From Petunia secreta (lineage: Eukaryota; Streptophyta; Magnoliopsida; Solanales; Solanaceae): a stretch of DNA of 64,000 nucleotides. The DNA is taken from positions 72,262,001 through 72,326,000 of the forward strand of contig JARKIP010000005.1 in the NCBI GenBank assembly GCA_029990175.1, written 5' to 3'. This document shows, piece by piece, positions 44,915 through 54,319 of the stretch. Both the position numbers and the translations under genes were made by a program. The notes beneath the pieces were generated by a model. It was not told the origin of the DNA and made no database searches. It saw nothing but the letters and a program-made list of their open reading frames with translations. Each line of letters starts with the position of its first letter. The first letter of the stretch is position 1.

Positions 44915-45841
44915 AATCTAACTTGTGGACATGGAAGGCTAGTTACTCTTTTAATCCTTTTGTCCATTTTGAATCTGATAATTTCTTGTGTTTTTCAAAC
45001 AATACAATATACAAATATTTTTGAAGTATTATATATATATGTTCAATTGATGTTTATGGATTAATTTTGAATTGAATTTCATTTTTTATTATCCCCTATT
45101 GCAGGGACTCCAAGAACATTATACTGGGACTCTATTTAAATAACTACAGAGCCACATCTTTTATACTGTGATTCCATCAAAGTAACTACCGAGTCCCATA
45201 TTTTTATCCTGTAGACATGTTAGATTTTATTTGTTTAAGTCCTTATAGTAGGAAATTCCAGCTGGATTTTATCTTGATGGGTCTAATTGAAAATAATGAC
45301 AGAGTACCAAGATTTTAAACCTTGGGACATGTCAGTTAGTTTTTATTATTTTTACTTCCTTAACGTTAAAGAATCCCAGCTCACTATACTGGGCCTATAT
45401 CAACATAACTACAGAGTCTCAAACTTTTATCCTGTGGACAAGATAAGTAAGTTTTTATTTTTTTTAAGTCCATATGGCCGAGGATTACACCTTATTATGC
45501 TGGGTCTCATTCAAAATAACTCTAGAGTCCCAACATTTTTAAATATGCGCACATGTGAGTTGATTTTTATTTTTTAATTATTTATGGTGCGGAGCCGCAA
45601 TTATAGATTTCAATTCTAGGTAAATGATTGAATTTATCAGATTTTAAAATAACAGTTATGTAACGGTTATTGTACTGTTATTTAATGATGTCTGTTGAGT
45701 ATAGGTGTAATTGTTAAGTAATGGTGTCTGTTCAATTATAAATTGCAACCGTTACAGTAGCCATAAATTTTTTATAAATAACCCAACTCATAAGTGTAGA
45801 AACATTTATTCAAACTAAAAATAACAATCATCATATTCAAA
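44915..45841. other. MULE non-coding DNA with GGGACT-type motifs
   Basis: No gene. Four to five diverged copies of a unit of about 90-100 bp (TATACTGGGACTCTAT, AATAACTACAGAGTCCCA, TTTTATCCTGTGGACA) between 45105 and 45570. Confidence 0.6.
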
Positions 45842-46147
45842 ATGCCTCGTCAACCAAGAAAAAGAGGAGGAGCATCCAGTTCAAGGCCAAGAAGAAGAGA
45901 AGTAAGCAATTCAGATTCAGATGCTGAACAAATGAATCAAGTTTTGAATAAATTAAGGCATGAAGTGTGGGGATAGAAGTTCCAGTTCGAGAATTTCTTC
46001 CACGAATACAAGAGGGGCATGAGAAGGGTGAAAAGAATTTTGAAAGGGTTGCTTGCTGATAGGCGAATGGATTTCACTTTATACTTCACACCACCAGGAT
46101 CACCACCAGAAGCACCACCAGGAATAGCAACTGCACAAGCGTTCTAA
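45842..46147 (+). pseudogene. Small basic MULE ORF (101 codons, one stop)
   Basis: It begins ATG at 45842 (MPRQPRKRGGASSSRPRRRE) and ends TAA at 46145-46147. A single in-frame TAG at 45974-45976 breaks it. The first part is strongly basic; the second is helical (EYKRGMRRVKRILKGLL) and Pro-rich at the end (PPGSPPEAPPG). The upstream context looks like a short 5' UTR (AACAATCATCATATTCAAA). I do not recognise the family. A shorter ORF at 47178 has a similar plan. Confidence 0.5.
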
Positions 46148-47177
46148 GTTTAAATATTTAAGTTTATCTTTAGTAGTAATTTTTAATGTTTATTTTTATA
46201 ATTTTATGCTTGATTTTGGATGATGAACAATTGAGAATTTGTGTTTGAATGTTTTAGTTGAATTATGAATAATTATTTTAGTTTTTAGTTTCTTTACATT
46301 TGGTAACAATTTGAAAAGTTCTTGTTGGCGAATAAAATTTTGCGTAGCTTCTTTGCACAAGCATTTCTTATTTGTGCCCCAGTACTATTACTGCGACCCC
46401 CTGCTAGGAAGTCCCAGCTCATAATGTTGGGTCTAATTCAAAATAACCACAGAGTCCTAAGATTTTTAATCACAGGGTTAGTTTTTATTATTATAATTCC
46501 TCATTATCTATAATAGGGAGGTTTCTATGTTGTTATTTTTAATAATCATCCTATAATTTTCTATTTTCTACAGTACAAGTATCGGTCCCAGGTCGAAATA
46601 ATGTGATTTTGTGTTTGCATAAGATTTTGTCTCTGTGGTTAAAAATCATAGACAATTTTGTGAAAATGTGAACTTTATTGCAATTACATACTTTGAAAGT
46701 TGAAGTAGTGAATCTTTTGTGGATTACAAAATTCTGATAGTAATTTAAATTACAGAATCTTTCCAGATCTTTTTTTGAGTTGACTTGTCATATAAAAAGA
46801 AGAAAGAATCTATTTGATTTCCTTTAGTATTGTCAAGTATATAATACTTTGACTTTAATATACAATTTCAAGAATCTCAATTCAATCTTATCCAATACAG
46901 GTACAACCCTATAGTAAGAAAACGATATGTTTTTGTAGAGAAATATGTTTAGTCGAATCTCTATTATTTCAAGTTTGAAAATCTAAAAGATAATGAATCT
47001 TTTACAGCTTTTTCCTGAGTTGTAATGTCACCTAATTAAAAAGAACAAAAATTCTTCACGGGTTTTTATTTTTTTGGAATTGTAATTTTGAACTTCAGCT
47101 TTCTTATATAAATTCACACATTGGTGTTGTGTTTTTAATTGTACAAAACTAAGTAAAAAAAAGTAATACAATAAGAA
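46148..47177. other. MULE intergenic DNA
   Basis: AT-rich with one GTCCCAGC...GTTGGGTCT motif copy near 46410-46450 and a second at 46585. No gene seen. Confidence 0.45.
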
Positions 47178-47336
47178 ATGGCTCGCAACAATGAAGCAAG
47201 AAGAAAACAATGGTTCCAGTTGAGGAACGACATTAGGAATTTCAAAATTGATGTTGAGCTTATGAAAAATGAGGTCGTTGTGGTCAAGAACAATTTGGAT
47301 ATGTTGATTGATTTTTTTTATAGCTTTCAGAAATAA
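47178..47336 (+). CDS. Small MULE ORF, 52 aa, unknown
   Basis: ATG at 47178, TAA at 47334-47336. The peptide (MARNNEARRKQWFQLRNDIR, then a leucine/valine helix ending DFFYSFQK) has a basic start and a coiled-coil-like body. Its plan resembles the C-terminal half of the ORF at 45842, so the two may be paralogues. A poly-A-rich leader precedes it. Function unknown; it could also be a remnant of a longer spliced gene. Confidence 0.4.
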   Translation: MARNNEARRKQWFQLRNDIRNFKIDVELMKNEVVVVKNNLDMLIDFFYSFQK

Positions 47337-48399
47337 AAACAATACAGATATGGATCGTCATTTTGATTAACTCATAGATATTGAATTGCAGTATTTCACA
47401 GACTCAACCTCTGGTTGTAGCTCTCGTATCTCTAGTAATCGTTAATGTTTTTGTAGGGTTTTAGTGTATCTTTTTTTATGTGTTTTTAGTGTTATATTTT
47501 TATCTTCAGACTATAAGTGTAATTTCAGTTTGTAGTGTTTGTACTATGTGTTTTTTGAAGCAAGTGTAATTTCGTGGGACATTATGCTAAACACTGAAGG
47601 AGTCCCAGTATTTAATACTCGAGGTATAAGCTAGAGACATGTGGAGTTCAAAATCTATGTAGCCAATAATCAGCTAACACTGCAGTCGAGAAAATCTACA
47701 ATTTACTAGCACTTTGAAGAACTGAATAACAGAAAAACTCAGTTTTTTTGACTAGAACTATTTTGATACCAATGAATATTTTTGACTGCATAATTCTGGG
47801 ACATTATGATAATCACAGATGGAGTCCCAGTATTTTAAGCCTGGGCAATTAATCTAAACACAGGTGGAGTTCAAAATATGTGTAGCCAATAACCACCCAA
47901 CACTACAGTCTCCTTCTTATGCATACAAAAGAAACTAAGATTATCTAAAATGGAACAAGAAATTTCATAAGAAAAAAAAATTCTTAATGAAAGAATTGTA
48001 ATTTGTTTACTTGGACACCTACCTAATATTATATTGAGTCTAGTAGAAATACTGGGTCTCTAAGGTTAACCAATAAGGAGTTACAGTTTTTTATATGGGA
48101 TATTACTCATAATCGTGTAGCTAATACATTCAAATTTTATTAGCTAACACTGTAGTCGACAAAGTCTGGAATTTATTACATTTGGAATCGTGTAGCTAAC
48201 ACAAATTTTTTGGCTACGTTTATTCTGATATTAATGTATTTTTGACTACAGATTCTCTTTGGCTGTAACAGGTTGGCGAAATTAGTAACTGCTAGCCTAT
48301 AAATAAGGCATTACAGTTAAAGAAAACTATAAGTTATTGAGAGTTCATCTACTCATATAAGATTTTACTTGCAGTAAAAGAAATTTCCATAAAGAAGAT

Positions 48400-48927
48400 A
48401 TGGCGAATGAGGAGAATCGTGTTGAGGAACTGGGTCATTTCTATAAGAAACTAACAAGTTCCTACTTCAAAAAATATGATTTTGTATGTTAAAAAATTTC
48501 CAAACCAATATTTATTTCTTCCTCTAATTTTTATAGTTTGTCATTTCTTACTAACTGTGACAATTATTTCTTTTAGATCTTTCCAGAGAATTGGAAGCAA
48601 AGGATGTCTAATATAAATGGAAATGCATGTATATTTTATGAGGATGATGACAATGTATATGAAATGAAATTCAAGGTTGGGAGACATACAAGGTTGTGTA
48701 GTGGTTGGAAATCTATGCTTATTCAGAGAGGCTTCAGGCAAGGTGATACGCTTCGTTTTGAACATATTTGGTATGAGATTCTTGATGTTGATGCAAATGT
48801 TGTTTTTGGTATTGCTGTCAGAAACCATAGGAATGTTCATAGCGAAGATGATGATGATGACAATTACGAAGATAGTAGTGAAGATGATGATGCAGGATCA
48901 ACACAGTTGCCAATTTTAATTGAATAA
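48400..48927 (+). CDS. Two-exon B3-type DNA-binding domain protein (144 aa)
   Basis: Exon 1 48400-48483 (MANEENRVEELGHFYKKLTS, then SSYFKKYDF), a 93 bp phase-0 intron 48484-48576 (GTATGTT...TTTTAG), exon 2 48577-48927. The protein shows the B3 pattern: a FYKKLTSSYFKKYDF-type first strand, IFPENW, a middle strand pair (YEMKFKVGRH), CSGWKSMLIQRGFRQGDTLR and FEHI. B3 domains bind DNA in plant ARF/REM-type factors. An acidic tail (EDDDDDNYEDSSEDDD) follows. No stops or frameshifts: the only unbroken gene of the MULE. It may be a captured host gene or an accessory factor of the element. Confidence 0.65.
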
Positions 48928-49539
48928 GTTCTAGTAGTATTTGTGTTCTTTTAGTTAATGTAGTTTATATTTTCTGTCTTTTATTATATGTACTGTGTTT
49001 TTTTATTTTCTGTTTTTAGTTAAGGTACTGTATTTTTAGTTAAATCTTTTTGTTTTTAATTCATGTATTATATTATGTATCAGTTTTCAACTAATTATCT
49101 TTTCTATTGCTTTTCTTATTAAGTATCTCAAAGTATTGATTATTCAATTAGTAAAGAAACTAGAAAAACAGCTAACTTGCAGCAAGAATTTTCATAGAAA
49201 CAAATGAAAAATATGTTTTTTTGAATAATAATCATTGTTAAAAACTATAGAGGAACGAAAATAAAAAATATATATGCTCTATAAATAAATAGTCCCTTTT
49301 TTACTTCAAAATTGCTGCCACTGGACAAAAATAGAGAAGAATGGTCTTCTATCTATCTAGTGATGGCAGATTTTTAACTGAAAAAAAAGGAAAAAATTTT
49401 AAGATAACATCTTTTGTCATGTTTAAATTTTCTATTGAATTGCAGTAAAAGACAATTAAAAAATAAAAGCCAGATAGAGACATACCTAAATCTTTTATTG
49501 AGAGTTATGTTTCTTTGAATACGGATGAAGTACTGAAGT
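48928..49539. other. Convergent intergenic DNA between the B3-type gene and the transposase
   Basis: AT-rich; should hold the 3' ends of both genes. No motif copies or ORFs of note. Confidence 0.4.
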
Positions 49540-52316
49540 GTGCATGCAGGATGTCCTGTTGTGTCCATGCTTTCTATATATCCCGTATCTCTTTATCTTT
49601 TGTCTGAAAAATTCTGCAGCTGACATATATCTTTTCGTTTGCATTCTCCCTGGATTAACTTTAAAATTTGGAGGTTTTGTTATCTCTTCTTTAATACTAT
49701 CAAGAACAACCCATGATTCTTCATGTCCAATAGTGTTGATTTTCCCTTCATATTGTTTTAACCATATTTCTCTTTTATACCATCTAGAGCAATAATCGGA
49801 TTTATGTAGGTGTACTCTGTCTATAGCAGTAAGTGCATGTTCACAAGGTATTTCATCAATTTGGAACTTCAGGCATTGACATTCTTTCTTCTTAAAACAA
49901 ACAATGAATTCTCTCCCTGGATCTGTTACCTTAAAGCTTTGATCACTAGTTCGGTCAACCTGAAAAAATAAAATCTATAAGACTGTTAGTCTAATTTTCA
50001 TTTACTAAAAAGAAAAAAATAATAACCAGCATAACACATAAACGTTGGGTCTATTTTTAGTGCAACCCTTTTGTCCCATAAGTATATATTGCGAGCTCTT
50101 GCAGGCATACCCTTTTGTCCCAGCACAAACACCTGGGGGGAGGGGTGTTTGGTCTGTGCATAAGCATTTATGCCCTATGGTTTTATACTTGGAGCCCCTG
50201 CTGGGATACCCTTTTGTCCTAGCACAAAAGCATGGTGACTCATAATATGCAAACTAGCAAGTCCCAGTATTTTAAATATGGGAATCCAACAAAATATATG
50301 GTAAGTCCCCGACTTTTTTATTGGGACTTCATGAATAATAATAGAGATAACAAGAATCACATCCAAAAAATAACTGGGGAACTCCCCAGTTATACAAAAG
50401 TGTACTGTTTCATATACTCACATTCATCCTATATGCTGTTTTTATTTTCTTTTGCAATTCATCATTTGCCCATTTTAATGTTGCAAAGAAAACATCATGT
50501 GCTTTCTTTCGTTTCTTAAAAAACCATGTTTGTAGCTTGTTCATTATGTTGTCCGTTATTGATAGTATTGATTTTTACCTAGCTTGTATAGAGAATTATT
50601 CATGGATTCCACGATGTTTGTTGTCATCATGCCATATCTTCGATTTGGACAGCAAGCTCTAGCCAGTTGGGGGTTCTTCCATGAGGTAATCATAAGTTGC
50701 CCTGTCTGCTTGCTTCATATTCTCCATGTCTTCTTCAAACTCTTTAATTATGTAGAGCTGACATGCATTATTGAATGTAGTTAACAGTGCAGGCCTCACG
50801 TTCCTTTAGTTAAGGTTTTTTTCTAGAAGAAATACATAGATCCCATACGCACATTTAGGATATACATTTATAATCTCATTTGCAATTGCAGAATTACGAT
50901 CAGAAAGGAACATCAAATTCTCATGGCATCCAATTACAATGCACGACTGCATAAAGAACCAATTGTACGCCAGATTAGTTTCTAAGTCCACAACTCCAAA
51001 AGCAAGAGGGAAGATTTGGTTATTTGCATCTTATGCCACTACAACAAATAGTGTCCCATGATATCTTTCCTTGAGGAATGTTCCATTGACAGCTATAACT
51101 GGTCTACAATGTTTCCAGCCTTTGATAGATGTCGCACAAGCAAAAAACATATATTTGAACCTGTATAATACAGTCTCAGTATTATCAGTAAAACCCATGT
51201 ATATAAATATTTGAGTCTCAACTTTTGTAATGGATCCCTATCTATATATAACTAGGTCATCCCAACATTTTGTGCTGGGACTCCAAAAAATAACCGGGGA
51301 GTCTCATGTCTTTTTACTGGGATTACTAGAATTCTAAACAAAAATAAGAGGTACTGCATCATTTACTTTTCCATTTTTTTAACCTGTTCTCAGTATCTCT
51401 TTGAAGAGCAATGTGTGAGCCTGGATTGATGTCTTGTAGCACATGTAAATATCTAGGTAACTTTTGAAAGTTCTCTTCAGGTTATCCTCTAATCAAAGAC
51501 ACTCCTTCTAAGATAGCACGCCATGCCTTATTATAAGAGATTTCAACTCCCAGTTTCCTTCTCATTTCTGCGACGACAAAATTAAGCTTAACTGGATAAT
51601 TATCATCTCTAACATTCTCAACAATCTCATCTCGCATATCTTTAAAGTAGCATGTTTTTGGTCTCTTTTTCTATTGTCCACCGAGCAACTGTGATTCTTC
51701 TAAAACTTCAATATTTTGAAGAGCGTGGATTGCTTAATTCTGGAAGATCGAACAGTCCACACATATTTTTCATTCATGCACACCAGTGAATATCTTGTTG
51801 TACTTGATCTAGCAACTTTAAATTCAAAATGATGTGCAATTGCCATTGTTTGAAAATATTTAGTGACACATTGTTTATTCATAAAAATTGATCCAACTCT
51901 GATGTCATCCAAATTTTCTTCTTCTTTTAGTATTGGACGAGGTGATTCTTCCACTTTCTTCCTTGAATATCTCTTCTTTTCATTGTGGCAGTAGATGTCT
52001 TAGGGGGTTCAATAATCACAGGCTCTTGTTCTATATTTTCAGTATCCATTAATTGTTGCTGCATGACAGCATCTATTGGCACAACTTCCACAGACGGAGG
52101 CGTTAACATAACAACTTCAAATGCATCATCATTGTCAATTTGCATTATCATTTGCCCTTCAATGTAATCAAAAGTCTCAGACCGCGGAGATCGTTGAGTA
52201 ATATCAACTATGAAATGTCTACTTTTATACTCAGAATTGCTCATCATCAAGTGTAATGAACTAATTAAATCAGCATTATTTGTTATAGGGACCTCATTGC
52301 TTGTTCCAAGATTCAT
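49540..52316 (-). pseudogene. MuDR-type (MULE) transposase, decayed
   Basis: Minus-strand order: an N-terminal domain (MNLGTSNEVPITNNADLISS) to about 51955, where the frame shifts; the MuDR DNA-binding block (VGSIFMNKQCVTKYFQTMAI, then YVWTVRSSRIKQSTLFKILK, 51880-51700); a stop, then KLGVEISYNKAWRAILEGVS (about 51550); an intron near 51390-51180; the catalytic core with RPVIAVNGTFLKERYHGTLF (about 51090), FGVVDLETNLAYNWFF and NLMFLSDRNSAIANEI (50990-50880); MMTTNIVESMNNSL (about 50630); a long intron with two copies of the 90 bp repeat; and a final exon 49961-49545 with a SWIM zinc finger (CQCLKFQIDEIPCEHALTAI) and a GHNRTSC knuckle. The usual first catalytic DGT is NGT. Frameshift, stops and this change make it inactive. 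Confidence 0.8.
50055..50240. repeat. Two copies of the 90 bp MULE repeat inside a transposase intron
   Basis: The same blocks as in 25490-26190 (ACCCTTTTGTCCCAGCAC, TGTGCATAAGCATTTATGCC, TGGAGCCCCTGCTGGGATAC), in the same orientation. Confidence 0.8.
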
Positions 52317-53730
52317 ATCAAATTATATGACTATCTCAAATTTTCTTCATCTATATTTCTCTTTTTGCAAAGGTTTTTTCTAAATCTTCAAATGTATTTG
52401 TTTCAGGATGCAGTCATGATCTTTGTACTTATAATCTGGTGTCCATTTCCCATTGAATGCAACAACAATGCAGATTTTAGCAGCGCCTGCATTTGTTGAT
52501 TGCAAATAGTTAATAAATACAGTAAAATACTGAACTAAGTGAGAAGGACAAGTCCCATGGTAAAATATTATAATTATACTTCAATAATGAACGAAGTCAC
52601 ATAATTAAGAACTGCGAATCAACAAAGTAAATCTATTCAATTTTAAATTTTGTTTCAATTGAGAATAATAAGTCGAAGTATTAAGTATTGTAATTACTCT
52701 TCAATATGAACTAAATTACAGCATTTTTTCCTGCGGCTCTTATTAATTTTCATCTATTTAAGTGAGAAGGACAAGTCGGGGAGGGGGGGGGGGGGGGCGT
52801 AAAATACTGTAATTATGGTTAAATAATGAACAAAGTCAAGGATTAAGAATTGCGACTCTATAAGCTAAGTATACATAAGCCACAAGATAATGTACTGGAC
52901 CTTTGCTTCAATAAGGAACTAAGTCCCAGCATTTGTGCTGGATCGCATAATTAAGAACTGCGACTCTATAAGCTAAATATACATAGACACGGGATAATAT
53001 ATTAGGCCTTTGCTATAACAACGAACTAAGCCCCAATATTTTGTGCTGGAAAGCAGCATTAAGAACCGCGACTCTATAGGCTAAATATACATAGCCACAT
53101 GACAATATACTTGACCTTTGCTCCAACAAGGAACTAAATCCCAGTATTTAATGCTGGATTTTTCATCTTATTGCACATTTGAAAGTTTTAGATTTCAATA
53201 TCTAAGAGAAACTAGTGAAATCATTTAATTAAATATATATAACAGCAAAATAAGGTCGCAACAAAAAATTTGTTGAATGAATCGCATATGTATAGTAAAA
53301 ATGAGATCATAATCACGATCGTTGAATCAATCGTATATTTTACACTAAATATGAGCACATAATCACGAATTTTTGTTTGAATTCATTATTTTACAGTTTC
53401 AAAACGCATCTATTACTGCGAAAACAACTGAAAATTTGAGAATTCACCGCAGAAACTGAAAAATTGGAACTCTAATTAATAAACTAGAAGTTAATTGATA
53501 CCTTTTTCAGACGCTTTTACAGTTTGAATTTGCGTGATATTGAATTCGGGGAGAGAGAATGATGTATTGATTCCGTATTTTTACTCTGTTTTTGTGGGAG
53601 ATCTATATTTAAGTGGAGCTGTAGGTTTATAAGCGGTAGTTAAGTAATTTCTAATATATGGCTGTTGTCAGCAACAGTAGCATGCAAGCGTATGTGGGTG
53701 ATTTTTTGCTATTTCTCAATGAATTGTAAA
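52317..53730 (-). other. 5' region of the transposase gene with palindromic motif copies
   Basis: It contains an apparent untranslated first exon ending at a donor (AAAAAG then GTATCA on the minus strand, 53500-53507), a TATA-like element near 53607, and at least four motif copies (52551, 52924-52942, 53031-53051, 53140-53157) spaced about 110 bp apart within a repeated CTTTGCT...AAGAAC..GCGACTCTATA unit. A G run lies at 52783-52797. Confidence 0.55.
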
Positions 53731-54319
53731 ATTGTAGATGAAACTCACTTAGGGTGACAAAAATTGGCTGCTCATCAATTTTTCACATTTGTTTCTGCCG
53801 CAGTGAGTGTGCTCCTTCTCCTGATTCGTCAAAACAATTTTCAACAGGATCCCACAAATCTTGTGATTGGAAAATCATTTCGGTATTTTCATATTAAAAG
53901 TCATAGTTTACTCCGTTGAACATAGGAATGGATAGTTGTGCCACACCTTGTTTACATACCAAAGTGCTACCATAAGTTAAACCAAAGCCTAAACTGAGTT
54001 GGAAAAATTGGGATCGCTGAACATCAAGCTGTGACTGATGCGCCGCTTGGAAGATCGCTTCCCATAGTCTGAAGCTGTGACAACTCTACAGCTTGCACCA
54101 TAGCTTTACCTTCTAATACCACATCCTACATTTTGCTAAGTCCATCAACTCTTTGCTCATTTGTATTCATTTTTGCCCCGTTTACACTCATTTACGCCCT
54201 ACAAGCAATATTACGAAAAATGAGTGAAAATACCATATGTATCACCTAAAAGGAATGGGCAAAGTACTACAAATGCAAGGAAATATTACAGAAATATAGG
54301 CATATATCGCTAAATATCA
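53731..54319 (-). mobile_element. Remnant of the 3' LTR of a second Athila-like element
   Basis: It ends at 54319 with AAATATCA followed by CCACCCCA, exactly like the LTR/polypurine edge at 39343. The upstream part is otherwise diverged from the first element's LTR, and its left end is not found. Confidence 0.45.

Larger units (their letters stand above)
24980..53730. mobile_element. Large MULE-type transposon with DUF1985/Ulp1 gene, accessory genes and transposase
   Basis: Between two weakly matching inverted ends (TGAGAAATAGCC near 24981 and the complement of TGCTATTTCTCA near 53709) lie a plus-strand DUF1985 + Ulp1 gene, two small basic ORFs and a B3-type gene, then a minus-strand MuDR-type transposase. 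The same 90 bp repeat occurs near the left end (25490-26190) and beside the transposase (50055-50240), and variants of one palindrome run through the non-coding parts, tying the segment together. Removing the solo LTR and the Athila-like insertion leaves about 15.6 kb. The exact ends and target duplication could not be fixed. Confidence 0.6.
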
